NCBI GenBank assembly: GCA_036557785.1
Contig: DATBGZ010000012.1
Location: 62,001-126,000, forward strand
DNA length: 64,000 nucleotides
Direction of reading: 5' to 3'
DNA from: DATBGZ01 sp036557785
GTDB lineage: Bacteria > Actinomycetota > Actinomycetes > Mycobacteriales > Micromonosporaceae
This document shows positions 35,138 through 42,924 of this stretch, in pieces. The position numbers and the translations under genes were made by a program. The notes under the pieces were generated by a model. That model did not search any database and was not told the origin of the DNA. It saw nothing but the letters and a program-made list of their open reading frames with translations. The first letter of the stretch is position 1. Every line of letters begins with the position of its first letter.

Positions 35138-35950
35138 CTAGGAGGTCAGCGCCCGGGAAGCGGCCCGCGCCCGGCGGTGGCGTCCATAGATCGCCAGGCC
35201 GATCGCGAAACCGACACCGATCCCGATCGCGGCGGCCGCGACGGGCACGGCCGGGCGCTCGCGGAGGCGTCGCGACAACGGGATCGGATGGCGGAACTCC
35301 AGGACGGGCCAGCCGCGCTCCGACGCCACCCGACGCAGCCCACGGTCGGGGTTCACGACCGTGGCGTGGCCGACGGTCTCGAGCAGGGGCACGTCGGAGA
35401 CCGAGTCGGAGTACGCGTAGCAGCAGGCAAGGTCGTACTCCTGCCGCTGGGCGAGCTCGCGAGCGGCCTCGGCCTTTGTCGGTCCCGCCGCGTAGTACGC
35501 GACCTCGCCGGTGTAGCGGCCGTCCTTGACGACCATCCGGGTCGCGATGATGTTGCTGATGCCCAGTTGGTCGGCGATCGGACGCACCATCTCCTCGCCG
35601 GAGCTGGAGACCACCACGATGTCGCGGCCGGCTGCTCGGTGCTCGTCGATGAGCGCCGCCGCCTCGGCGTAGATGTACGGGCTGATCAGCTCGTGCAGCG
35701 TCTCGTGGACGATCTGGCTGACCTGGTCAACCCGCCAGCCCTTGCAGAGGTTGGCGATGTGGTCGCGGATGCGGGCCATCTGCTGGTCGTCGGCGCCACC
35801 GAGGCGGTAGACCAGCTGCGCGTATGCCGCCTTGACCATTTCGCGGCGCGAGATCAGCCCGTCCCGGTAGAAGGGACGGCCGAAGGCGAGCGCGCTCGAC
35901 TTGGCGATGATCGTCTTGTCGAGGTCGAAGAACGCGGCGCTGCGGACCAC
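35138..35950 (-). CDS. HAD-IB family hydrolase (SerB/Rv3661-like)
   Basis: About 270 residues of the haloacid dehalogenase superfamily, subclass IB. Motif I AFFDLDKTII is at the N-terminus, motif II is VVVSSSGEEM near residue 120, and motif IV AYSDSVSDVPLLETVG near 188. A C-terminal transmembrane helix (about 238-258) is followed by basic residues, so it is probably membrane-tethered. The substrate is unknown. GTG at 35950 places motif I at the N-terminus as in relatives and lies 8 nt after TAGACT; a GTG at 35992 would add 14 residues. Its position beside a 6C RNA and ssd matches Rv3661 in M. tuberculosis. Confidence 0.85.
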   Translation of the reverse strand: MVRSAAFFDLDKTIIAKSSALAFGRPFYRDGLISRREMVKAAYAQLVYRLGGADDQQMARIRDHIANLCKGWRVDQVSQIVHETLHELISPYIYAEAAALIDEHRAAGRDIVVVSSSGEEMVRPIADQLGISNIIATRMVVKDGRYTGEVAYYAAGPTKAEAARELAQRQEYDLACCYAYSDSVSDVPLLETVGHATVVNPDRGLRRVASERGWPVLEFRHPIPLSRRLRERPAVPVAAAAIGIGVGFAIGLAIYGRHRRARAASRALTS

Positions 35951-35958
35951 GGCGCGCA

Positions 35959-35964
35959 AGTCTA
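35959..35964 (-). promoter_or_regulatory. -10 element of a probably leaderless promoter (HAD gene)
   Basis: TAGACT on the minus strand followed by 8 nt and the GTG at 35950. It supports the downstream start choice. Confidence 0.4.
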
Positions 35965-36204
35965 GTCGTGGCCGGGCGCCCGCTGTCACCACCGTTTGTG
36001 CGTCGCGGCTGTCCGATCTGCGCTGGGGCCGATCATCCGCTGCGCACCGCCACGGAGTGTCGCGGGTACGACTTGCGCGGCGTGTTGTGGCGAGGCGACT
36101 CGACGCGGGCAGTCATGTCCGGCATTCTGTCTCCGGCAGCGCCCGAAGCCGAAGAATCCTCGACAACCGCGGGGACCTTCCGGTCAGGGCGTGACATACA
36201 GACC

Positions 36205-36305
36205 CTCGGCGGTCGCACCCCCCCGTGACCGCTGGGTGGGACCGGCTCGACCCCCCGGAGCCGTTCCCCCGGCGACCCCCGTCACCCCCCGGACGGGGGT
36301 CGCCT
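36205..36305 (+). ncRNA. 6C small RNA, three-hairpin form
   Basis: Three consecutive hairpins carry runs of C in their loops. Hairpin 1 (36209-36232): GCGGTC/GACCGC with loop containing seven C. Hairpin 2 (36243-36263): CGGCTC/GAGCCG with loop GACCCCCCG. Hairpin 3 (36271-36304): a perfect 13-bp stem GGCGACCCCCGTC/GACGGGGGTCGCC with loop ACCCCCCG. The last two match the actinobacterial 6C RNA motif, two hairpins with six C in the loops. In M. tuberculosis the 6C RNA (ncRv13660c, B11) lies between Rv3660c (ssd) and Rv3661 (HAD-IB), exactly the flanking genes here. The ends are estimated; hairpin 3 may also act as terminator. Confidence 0.85.
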
Positions 36306-36572
36306 CTTCCCTACCGCCAGCACCTCAACGGACGTATCAGTCAAGGGCCGCATGAAGGACGAGAAGTGCCCTTCAGGGTCTTTCGCGCTGCAGACCCGGT
36401 ACCCGAGTTGAACGACCATGCTCTCTTCCAGGAAGTCGTCGGCCGTCAGCCCGAGCGAGCCGAGGCCGAATTCATCGAGCGCGGCCACGAGCCGGTTCGC
36501 GTTCTGTTCGTCGACCCAGACCCAGATGTCAAGATCCTTTGTGAACCGGGGATGGCGCGTTCTGGAGTTCAC
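36282..36572 (-). pseudogene. Truncated nucleotidyltransferase fragment
   Basis: A 96-codon frame starting with GTG encodes RFTKDLDIWV and AALDEFGLGSLGLTADDF, followed by MVVQLG, the typical middle of AbiEii/DUF6036-type nucleotidyltransferases. The usual N-terminal 30-40 residues (VGGYAV type) are absent, and from about residue 58 the sequence no longer resembles the family; it runs into the antisense of 6C hairpin 3, with the stop at 36282-36284. I read it as a decayed remnant rather than a working gene. A 26-codon frame (36650 to 36570) overlaps its start and may be part of the same debris. Confidence 0.5.
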
Positions 36573-36731
36573 CGCACGGCGACCAACTCCGCCAGCGCGA
36601 CGAGCGGTGCGTCGGCATCCAAGTAACGGTCGCGGATGGGGCGTCGCATGACCGTCTCATGCCGCAGGGGGCGCTCGCCGGCGCTGCCGTGACGTTTCTC
36701 GCAGGTCAGGGCGGGTAAGGACCGCGCCCCG

Positions 36732-36760
36732 TTATCCACAGCCCCCCGGGTTGTCCACAG
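36732..36760 (+). promoter_or_regulatory. Two DnaA-box-like motifs upstream of the tad operon
   Basis: TTATCCACAG (36732-36741) and TTGTCCACAG (36751-36760) are tandem, same orientation, 19 bp apart, 36 nt before the ssd start. Both fit the DnaA box consensus. A similar single motif precedes the esx pair and the ybaB-like operon. Confidence 0.45.
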
Positions 36761-36796
36761 ATTCAGCGGCACCGCTGGCGGGAGCGCCGGGGCGGG

Positions 36797-37909
36797 GTGA
36801 GCGTGGTTGCGGCGCCGCTGGGGGTGGCGCCGGACACGGGGGTCGGGGTGAGTCGTGAACTGTCGGGTGGCGCGTCCGGTCGGGGGCGCCCGCTTGTCGT
36901 GACCAGCGACGAGGAACTGCTCGACGAGTTGCTGCACGTGGCCGCTGCCGTAGCGGTCGAGGTCACCGTCGCGGCGGATGCCCTCGCGGCCGAGCACTGG
37001 TGGGCCAGCGCCCCGCTCGTGGTCGTCGGTGCCGACCAGTTGGCGGGGCTGTCGCGAGGCCGGTTGCCGGCGCGCATGGGCGTGCTGGTCGTGACCAGTC
37101 GCGGCGGCGTGGAGGGTGGCGTGCCCTGGCCCGCTGCGCAGGCGCTGGGCGCCGAGCACGTGGTGCTGCTGCCGGAGGCGAGGACATGGCTGGGCGGCCG
37201 TTTCGCCGAGCACGCCGCCGTCGCGACCGGACCGCGCATGCGGGCCGCCGTGGTGGCATTCGTCGCGGGCAGCGGCGGGTCGCCGAGTGCCGATGTCGCT
37301 GTGGCGTTGGCGCTCGCCGCTCGTCGGCAGGGCAGTGCCACCCTGCTGGTGGGCCGCCGCGTGTCGGCCGACGCCCTCGCCGACGGGGGAGGGTCCCTCC
37401 GGGCGCCGGCTCGGATCGGCGGCGGCAGTCTCGTGGTGCTCTCCGTTGACCGGGCCGCGCCGGCTGGGGCGGCGCCCGCGGCGATGGCGGCAGCGCTGCA
37501 CGCGGGGCGAGAGGGCCGTGACCTGGTAGTCGCGGACCTCGGTTATGGCCTCGATGAGGCGTCCCTGCTGGCGCTGACCTGCGCCGACCGCGCCTACCTG
37601 GTGGTCGTCGCTGAGGTCCGGGCCTGCGCCTGCGCGTCCCGCGTGGTCGCCGCCGTCCGGCGGCACTGTCCCGACCTGGCCCTGCTTGTGCGATCAACCG
37701 GGCCCCGGGGCCTGCGTCCCGCCGAGGTCGCGACCGCGCTCGGGCTTCGGCTGGCCGGGGTCCTGCCGGTGCAGACACCCCTGGAGCAGGGCGACCAGGC
37801 CGGACCCGTGTCCCGGCTCGGGCGCACGATCCTCGCCGGGCTCGGCCTGCACGTCGGCGCGGCCCCTGAGCCCGGCCCGATGGTCGACGGGCAGCGGGTG
37901 ACGCCGTGA
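36797..37909 (+). CDS. ssd: Ssd/CpaE-like septum-site determining protein
   Basis: 370-residue MinD/CpaE-like protein that heads the tad pilus operon. The N-terminal part resembles a degenerate receiver domain, the C-terminal part a ParA/MinD ATPase fold (VVAFVAGSGGSPSADVAVALA, where a Walker A would lie, lacks the KGGxGK(S/T) lysines; DLVVADLGYGLD is the Walker B region). Loss of the Walker A lysine is typical of actinobacterial Ssd. It likely positions the Tad machine or affects septation, as shown for Rv3660c. The GTG start overlaps a GGGGTGAGC stretch; the stop overlaps tadA by four bases. Confidence 0.85.
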   Translation: MSVVAAPLGVAPDTGVGVSRELSGGASGRGRPLVVTSDEELLDELLHVAAAVAVEVTVAADALAAEHWWASAPLVVVGADQLAGLSRGRLPARMGVLVVTSRGGVEGGVPWPAAQALGAEHVVLLPEARTWLGGRFAEHAAVATGPRMRAAVVAFVAGSGGSPSADVAVALALAARRQGSATLLVGRRVSADALADGGGSLRAPARIGGGSLVVLSVDRAAPAGAAPAAMAAALHAGREGRDLVVADLGYGLDEASLLALTCADRAYLVVVAEVRACACASRVVAAVRRHCPDLALLVRSTGPRGLRPAEVATALGLRLAGVLPVQTPLEQGDQAGPVSRLGRTILAGLGLHVGAAPEPGPMVDGQRVTP

Positions 37910-38976
37910 CAGCGGGTCTCGAGCTCGTCCGCCTCGGGGTTCACGACTCCGACGAGGTCGTCGGTCTCGGCCCCCTCGCCGAGATCGTCGCCGACCCCTC
38001 GGTCACCGATGTGCTGGTCAACGGCCCGCGTGAGATCTGGATTGACCGCGGTGCCGGTCTGGAACGCCTGCCAGGTTCCGTATTCATCGATACCGATGAG
38101 CTGCGCCGGTTCGCGGTCCGGCTCGCCGCGACCTGTGGCCGCCGCCTCGACGACGCCAGCCCGTGCGTCGATGTGCGGCTGCCCGACGGGACGAGACTGC
38201 ACGCCGTCCTGCCACCGGTGGCCGTGGGTGGGCCCTACCTGTCGCTTCGCACGCTGCGTCGCCAGGCGTTGGGCCTGGCCGCGTTGGTACGGCTGGGCAC
38301 GCTCACACCCGATTCGGCCCGGCTCGTGGAGGCGATCGTGCGGGCCCGGCTCGCGTACGTCGTCGCCGGCGGGACCGGCTCCGGCAAGACGACCCTGCTC
38401 GGTGGGCTGCTCTCGCTGGTCCCGCCGACCGAGCGCATCGTGATCGTCGAGGACGCGACGGAGTTGGCGCCGCAGCACCCGCACGTCCTGTCGCTCCAAT
38501 GCCGACAGTCGAATGTGGAGGGAGCGGGCACGGTAGGGCTGCGGGAGCTGATCCGCGCGGCGATGCGGATGCGCCCCGACCGGCTCGTGGTCGGGGAGTG
38601 CCGAGGCTCCGAGGTGCTCGACTGGCTCAGCGCGCTGAACACCGGGCACGAGGGAGGCGCGGGCACAGTACACGCGAACACGGCGGCCGACGTACCGGTG
38701 CGCATCGAGGCGCTCGGCATGCTCGGCGGAGCGTCCCGTGCCGCGGTGCGGGCTCAGTTGGCAGCCGGGCTTCGTGTGGTTCTTCAGGTCTCGCGATCGG
38801 GTCGGTTGCGCTGCCTGGACGAGGTCGGTTTGCTGCGCTGGGACGGTGAGGCGATCTGGGTCGAGGCCGCCTGGCGGCGTCGCCGCGGGCCTGGGCCGGC
38901 GGCGGGCGAACTGGCCGGATTGCTGGCCGCCCGCGGTGTCGCCATTCCCAGCACTGTCCTGGATGGACGATCGTGA
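37906..38976 (+). CDS. tadA: Tad pilus assembly ATPase TadA (CpaF family)
   Basis: 356-residue secretion ATPase that powers assembly of Flp pili. Walker A AGGTGSGKTTLLGGLL is near residue 158, the Asp box and Walker B-like region IVIVEDATELAPQHP near 185, and the His box GHEGGAGTVHANTAADVP near 246. The preceding N-terminal domain has the family LGPLAEIVADPSVTDVLVNG region. It is coupled by four-base overlaps to ssd before and tadB after. Symbol follows the tad nomenclature of the locus. Confidence 0.92.
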   Translation: MTAGLELVRLGVHDSDEVVGLGPLAEIVADPSVTDVLVNGPREIWIDRGAGLERLPGSVFIDTDELRRFAVRLAATCGRRLDDASPCVDVRLPDGTRLHAVLPPVAVGGPYLSLRTLRRQALGLAALVRLGTLTPDSARLVEAIVRARLAYVVAGGTGSGKTTLLGGLLSLVPPTERIVIVEDATELAPQHPHVLSLQCRQSNVEGAGTVGLRELIRAAMRMRPDRLVVGECRGSEVLDWLSALNTGHEGGAGTVHANTAADVPVRIEALGMLGGASRAAVRAQLAAGLRVVLQVSRSGRLRCLDEVGLLRWDGEAIWVEAAWRRRRGPGPAAGELAGLLAARGVAIPSTVLDGRS

Positions 38977-39680
38977 CGCGCCAGCCGCCCGTTGCCGGCA
39001 AGCTGCGCGCGGCCGCGGTGCGGGCCTGGCGGGACAGGCGGGCCGGATGGGCAGGCCCGCCGGCGACGGCCCTGCTGTGCGGCTGCGCGGGGCTGCTGGC
39101 CGGACCGGTCGCCGTGGCTGTCCTCGCGGTGTACGGCGCGGCGGCGTTTGTGCTCATCCGCGGCGTCGCTGTCCGTCGATCGCAGCAGCGGGCGTTCCGC
39201 CACGCCGTGGACGCGGTGGGCGGTCTCGCCGCCGACCTTCGCGCGGGGCTCGCGCTGGCAACGGCGTGGCGTGCCGCGGAGCAGACGCTGGGCCTGGCGC
39301 GAGCCGCGGTTCTCCCCGGCGCCGCCGCCGGCGATGCGGTGGCCACGGTGGCCGACCGGGTCGCGGCGGCCATGGCCGTGGGCGAAGCGGCCGGGGCCCC
39401 ACTCGCGGACGTGCTCGACCGGCTCGATGCTCACCTGCGGGCCGTCGACCGGGCCCGGGCCGTGGCGAGTAGCCAGGCGGCGGGTACCCGGGTCAGCGCG
39501 GGCCTGCTTGCGGCCATGCCGGTTGCCGGCGTCGGGCTCGGCATCCTCGTCGGAGTCGACGCCTGGGGCGTGCTGTTGCACACCGGCCTGGGCGCTCTCG
39601 CGCTGAGCCTCGCGGTGGTGCTGCAGCTGTCGGGATTGGCGTGGACGGCCCGACTCGCCCGCTCCGAGGTGCCAGCGTGA
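38973..39680 (+). CDS. tadB: Tad inner-membrane platform protein TadB
   Basis: 235 residues with an N-terminal hydrophobic pair (about 27-62), a T2SSF-type helical domain in the middle (AVDAVGGLAADLRAGLALATA) and two C-terminal transmembrane segments (about 175-225). Such proteins form the inner-membrane platform with TadC. GTG/ATG context overlaps the tadA stop by four bases. Short relative to proteobacterial TadB, but normal for actinobacteria. Confidence 0.85.
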   Translation: MTRQPPVAGKLRAAAVRAWRDRRAGWAGPPATALLCGCAGLLAGPVAVAVLAVYGAAAFVLIRGVAVRRSQQRAFRHAVDAVGGLAADLRAGLALATAWRAAEQTLGLARAAVLPGAAAGDAVATVADRVAAAMAVGEAAGAPLADVLDRLDAHLRAVDRARAVASSQAAGTRVSAGLLAAMPVAGVGLGILVGVDAWGVLLHTGLGALALSLAVVLQLSGLAWTARLARSEVPA

Positions 39681-40378
39681 TCGGCCGGCATGCGCACACC
39701 CGGGCCCGCCCGTCCGCGACCGACCAGATAGTCGGACCGGGCGGGGGCCGCCGGAGCCGGTGGGCCCGCGAGGTCGCGCGCGTGGCCACCGTGGCGCTGG
39801 GCGGGCTGGCCGGGCAGGTGGCGGTCGGCCACTGGTGGGGCGCCGGCGGCGGCCTGCTGGTCGGGCTGGCGTGTGCCCGATGGCTGGCGCGACAGCCAAG
39901 CCGGCAGCAGCGCGCTGAGCAACACAGGTTCGTCGCCGAGCTCCCGTTCGCCATCGACCTGATCGCCGCGGCGCTGCGGGCCGGGGCGACGCCGGACGCG
40001 GCCGCGCGGCTCGTCGCGGACGCGGTCGGCGGCCCGGTGGCACGGCACCTCAACCGCGTCGAGCGGGCCCTGAGGCTCGGCGCGACCGCGGGCGAGGCCT
40101 GGGCGTACCTCGGTGCCAGCGAGGCGACGGCGAGGGTCGTCCGAGCCGCGCAACGCAGTGGCCACAGCGGCGCGGCGCTGGCCGGGGCGCTCGCGGGAGT
40201 GGCCGAGGACCTGCGCGCGGACGTCCTCCTGCGCACCGAGGCCCGAGTCCGTACGGCCGGGGTGCTCATCGTCTTGCCGCTCGGCTTGTGCTTTCTGCCG
40301 GCCTTCGTGCTCACCGGGCTCGTCCCGGTGGTCGCTGCCGTGGTCGGTGGTGTGCTGGGCGGCTCGCATCCGCCCTGA
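39677..40378 (+). CDS. tadC: Tad inner-membrane platform protein TadC
   Basis: 233 residues with the T2SSF domain (FAIDLIAAALRAGATPDAAARLV at the start of the helical bundle; GHSGAALAGALAGVAEDLR in its second half) and transmembrane segments at about residues 35-65 and 190-228. It pairs with TadB in the membrane platform. GTG at 39677 overlaps the tadB stop by four bases and has GAGG 8 nt upstream; an earlier in-frame start is unsupported. Confidence 0.85.
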   Translation: MIGRHAHTRARPSATDQIVGPGGGRRSRWAREVARVATVALGGLAGQVAVGHWWGAGGGLLVGLACARWLARQPSRQQRAEQHRFVAELPFAIDLIAAALRAGATPDAAARLVADAVGGPVARHLNRVERALRLGATAGEAWAYLGASEATARVVRAAQRSGHSGAALAGALAGVAEDLRADVLLRTEARVRTAGVLIVLPLGLCFLPAFVLTGLVPVVAAVVGGVLGGSHPP

Positions 40379-40453
40379 GTCGTCCCCGCCGCGGGCGTAC
40401 CACGCCCGCCGGTTAGGGCGGTCCGTCGAGACGAAACAGAAGGGTTGACACAG

Positions 40454-40723
40454 ATGCACAGCAGAACCTTGTCGCGGGCACTCAGTCGGCGGGGCTCGTC
40501 GAAGATCCCGGGCTTGTCGAAGATCCGAGGCCTATCGAGGATTCGGGGCTTGTCGAAGCTACGGTCCCTGCTCAACCGCAGGGGCGAGGCCGGTATCACC
40601 ACGGTGGAGTACGCCGTGGGGACCCTGGCGGCGGTGGCGTTCGCCGGCGTGCTGCTGAAGGTCCTGACCTCGGACGCGGTCCAGGCGGCGTTGTCCGGGA
40701 TCGTGCAGCGGGCGCTGCGATGA
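40454..40723 (+). CDS. flp: Flp-type pilin (DUF4244)
   Basis: 89-residue type IVb prepilin. The processing site is in GEAGITTVEYAVG: cleavage after Gly47 would leave Glu at +5, followed by one hydrophobic helix (about 53-72). The leader is unusually long (47 residues) and contains four hexapeptide repeats of the SKIRGL type. AGAAGGG lies 9 nt before the ATG; a TTG nine bases upstream is possible but less likely. It is the probable major pilin of the locus, with the next two genes as minor pilins. It follows tadC after 75 nt and may have its own promoter. Confidence 0.85.
   Translation: MHSRTLSRALSRRGSSKIPGLSKIRGLSRIRGLSKLRSLLNRRGEAGITTVEYAVGTLAAVAFAGVLLKVLTSDAVQAALSGIVQRALR
40499..40570 (+). 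repeat. Tandem 18-bp repeat in the flp leader (four units)
   Basis: In-frame units start at 40499, 40517, 40535 and 40553. They encode SKIPGL, SKIRGL, SRIRGL and SKLRSL, with imperfect DNA identity. The repeat lengthens the pilin leader peptide. Confidence 0.85.
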
Positions 40724-41046
40724 CCAAAGGGCACGACGACTCGGGGACCGCGACCGCCGAGCTCGCGGTCAGCCTGCCGGCGCTGACCTTGCTCCTCGTC
40801 GCTGGCCTCGGTGCCCTGTCGGCCGTGCGCGACCAGATGGAGTGTGTCGCCGAGGCCCGGGAGGTGGCGCTCGCCCAGGCTCGGGGCGAGACACCGCCGC
40901 CCGTGAGCGGGGCGACGGTTGAGGTCAGCCGCGACGGGGATCTCGTCCGCGTGGTGGTGACACGGCACCGGCAACCGCTTGGAGGTGCCCTGCCGGGGTT
41001 CGACATCACCGCGACTGCCGTCGCCGCCGCCGAGCCCGGCGAGTAG
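40720..41046 (+). CDS. tadE: TadE-like minor pilin
   Basis: 108 residues. The prepilin-type start SGTATAELAVSLPALTLLLVAG has Glu at +5 after a Gly cleavage site (residue 9) and a hydrophobic helix, as in TadE pseudopilins. The rest is a small outside domain with one cysteine. The ATG overlaps the flp stop by four bases. Minor pilins of this type are thought to prime or tip the Flp fibre. Confidence 0.82.
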   Translation: MTKGHDDSGTATAELAVSLPALTLLLVAGLGALSAVRDQMECVAEAREVALAQARGETPPPVSGATVEVSRDGDLVRVVVTRHRQPLGGALPGFDITATAVAAAEPGE

Positions 41047-41172
41047 CGCACACCCGATTCAGGGGCCGCGGCCGAGCCGTTCGGGCAGCCGGTCCGCCGA
41101 CCGCGCTCCGGCGGACCGGCCGGCCGTGGCCCCGTGCGGTATGGACGGCGGGCTGGGGGAAGGGAGGGTTTG

Positions 41173-41538
41173 ATGCACCGACGCCGGGCGCGACGCGAGC
41201 ACGGCGACGCCGGGTCAGCCACCGTCTGGGTTCTGCTGACCGGGCTGGTCTTCGTGCTGGTCGCCGTGGCGATCACCGCCGTCGGCCAGGCGATCCAGGC
41301 CCGTCAGCGTGCGCAGGTCGCTGCCGACCTCGCCGCGCTCGGGGCGGCGCTGCGGGCGTGGGACGGCGAACCGGCGGCCTGCGCCCGGGCGGACGAGCTG
41401 AGCGAGCTCAACGGCGCGCACCTGGTGGGCTGCCGGCTCGACGGATTGGACGTGATCGTGACCGTTGAGGTGCTTGGGCCCGGTCTGGCCGGGCTCGGCA
41501 CGGCCAGGGCATCGGCGCGGGCCGGGCCCGTCGAGTGA
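41173..41538 (+). CDS. TadE/TadG-like pseudopilin, helicase/secretion-neighbourhood type
   Basis: 121 residues. The N-terminus has GDAGSATVWVLLTGLVFVLVAVAITAVGQAI, a prepilin-like helix with Gly cleavage site (motif core GSATVWVLLTG), but the +5 residue is Trp instead of Glu. Two cysteines (ACARAD and GCRLDG) may form a disulfide outside. GGGAGGG lies 6 nt before the ATG. It is the last tad gene, 126 nt after tadE. In many actinobacteria a DEAD-box helicase gene follows; here bldG follows directly. Confidence 0.78.
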   Translation: MHRRRARREHGDAGSATVWVLLTGLVFVLVAVAITAVGQAIQARQRAQVAADLAALGAALRAWDGEPAACARADELSELNGAHLVGCRLDGLDVIVTVEVLGPGLAGLGTARASARAGPVE

Positions 41539-41651
41539 CTCGGACCGTGCTGGGGTGGCAAGATGCCCGGCAGGCCCGTGTCACAGGCACGACGCGCAGA
41601 TGTTCGGGTTCGGGCACGAGCATCGTGGGCCGGTCGCGAGAGGGGGCATCC

Positions 41652-42008
41652 ATGGAGCTGTCGCTGGCCGCTCGGACGGTGTCGGAGCACGTGGTGCTCG
41701 AGGTCGGTGGCGAGATCGACGTCTACACCGCCCCGAAGTTGCGGGAGCGCCTCATCGAGCTGGTCAACGCGGGCCAGAAGCATGTGGTCGTCGACCTGGG
41801 CCGGGTGGAGTTCCTCGACTCGACCGGGCTCGGCGTCCTCGTCGGCGCGCACCGCCGGCTGCGTGCCCGTGACGGCTCGCTTGACCTCGTCTGCCCACAC
41901 GAGCGGCTGCTGAAGGTCTTCCGCATCACGGGCCTGGACAACGTGTTCGACATCCACGCGTCAGTGGCGGAAGCGACGGGTGGCGCCGCCGCCAGGACCG
42001 GGGCCTGA
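41652..42008 (+). CDS. bldG: Anti-anti-sigma factor BldG
   Basis: 118-residue STAS-domain protein, very similar to Streptomyces BldG: VEVGGEIDVYTAPKLRE-type start (here VLEVGGEIDVYTAPKLRE), phosphorylatable Ser in VEFLDSTGLGVLVGAHRRL, and RITGLDNVFDIH near the end. Unphosphorylated BldG binds anti-sigma factors and releases sigma factors for development, stress response and antibiotic production in Streptomyces. The ATG at 41652 has GAGAGGGGG upstream. It overlaps the anti-sigma gene downstream by 29 bases, as in the bldG-apgA pair. Confidence 0.92.
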   Translation: MELSLAARTVSEHVVLEVGGEIDVYTAPKLRERLIELVNAGQKHVVVDLGRVEFLDSTGLGVLVGAHRRLRARDGSLDLVCPHERLLKVFRITGLDNVFDIHASVAEATGGAAARTGA

Positions 42009-42681
42009 GCCGTTCGCGACGAGCGCCCACACCGTGACAGCCTCGCAACCGGCGACGTCGACCGTCCGGATCAGCTTCTCGCCGAACGCCGCCTACGTCC
42101 GTACCGTACGGATGGTCGCGGTCACGGTCGCCCGGCGGGCCGGTGTCGCGGCGGAGACGCTCGATGAGGTGCGGCTGGCGATCGGCGAAGCGTGCACCCG
42201 TGCCATCGGCGTTCATCGCCGCGAGGGTCGGCTGGAACCGATAGAGGTCGCGATGGCGCTCGTGAGCGCCTCGGCCGACGCCCGCTCCGCCTCGGGATCG
42301 CGCTCCGCCCAGCGCCGACGTCGGGCTTCGGGAGCGGTCGAGCCGGGGCGATTCACGGTACGGGTGATGGACCGGGGATCGCCCGAGGTGGCCCGCAAGG
42401 AGCAGGCCGGCGGGGCCGGCGCGATCGTGGCGCGGGCGACGGTGGCGGCCTCGGGCGACGACACCGGCCGCAACGCCCTCGACGAGGAGCTGCTCGCACT
42501 GGGCGTCGGGCTCGCCCTGCTCGGCGGCCTGGTCGCCGACTTCTCCGTCGACGACGCCCCGGACAGCGCCGGCACGCAGGTTCGCATGTCCTGGCCCGTG
42601 ACCGGCGCCCGGGCCTGGCTCGGCAGCGACCGTACGGCCGCCTTCCGGCGCCGCGACCGGGCGCGTCGGGGCCGCGGCTGA
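41980..42681 (+). CDS. ApgA-like anti-sigma factor (HATPase fold)
   Basis: Up to 233 residues. The core resembles anti-sigma kinases of the SpoIIAB/RsbW group (LDEVRLAIGEACTRAI as N-box region), but the N-box Asn is replaced by Arg, and a Ser/Arg/Ala-rich insert of about 30 residues splits the domain. ApgA (SCO3548) lies in the same place after bldG and interacts with BldG, so the same role is inferred. The GTG at 41980 lies within bldG; GTG at 42034 would remove 18 proline-rich residues. Ends 243 nt before hppA. Confidence 0.75.
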   Translation: MAPPPGPGPEPFATSAHTVTASQPATSTVRISFSPNAAYVRTVRMVAVTVARRAGVAAETLDEVRLAIGEACTRAIGVHRREGRLEPIEVAMALVSASADARSASGSRSAQRRRRASGAVEPGRFTVRVMDRGSPEVARKEQAGGAGAIVARATVAASGDDTGRNALDEELLALGVGLALLGGLVADFSVDDAPDSAGTQVRMSWPVTGARAWLGSDRTAAFRRRDRARRGRG

Positions 42682-42924
42682 ACCGCAGTAGCGCACGACA
42701 CGGGCACCGCGGTGGCGTCCAGCCCGTGACCAGCGGATAGAGTATCGCCGGTCGTCCGGTACGTCCGGTCGCGCTCGCGTGCGTGGCCCGTGTTGGGCGG
42801 TACGTGGCGCGCCCACGCGGACGACTCGGCGAAGCGTGCGAGCCGAACTTGACGGCAGTTCTTGACCGGCAGCCCCTGACGGTTGCCGGTCATCAACGTA
42901 TTGGTTGGTACAGGAGGACAACGG

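Noticed and set aside
34625..35965. Plus-strand open frame of 446 codons crossing the gap after the acsA operon
   Set aside because: No start signal or motif, and most of it is antisense to the HAD-IB gene; the gap is reported as gene-free.
35968..36228. Small plus-strand frame with a CPICAG motif, upstream of and into the 6C RNA
   Set aside because: One CxxC motif only, codon third positions much less GC-rich than in neighbouring genes, no ribosome binding site, and it overlaps the RNA hairpins.
36732..36760. Origin of replication
   Set aside because: Two DnaA-like boxes only, no AT-rich unwinding region and no dnaA, dnaN or rpmH nearby.
36569..37666. Minus-strand frame of 365 codons
   Set aside because: Antisense to ssd; its His/Arg-rich product shows no domain.
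42849..42910. hppA promoter with TTGACG/TTGACC as -35
   Set aside because: Both boxes are present, but no TANNNT lies at 16-19 nt from either, so I do not call it.
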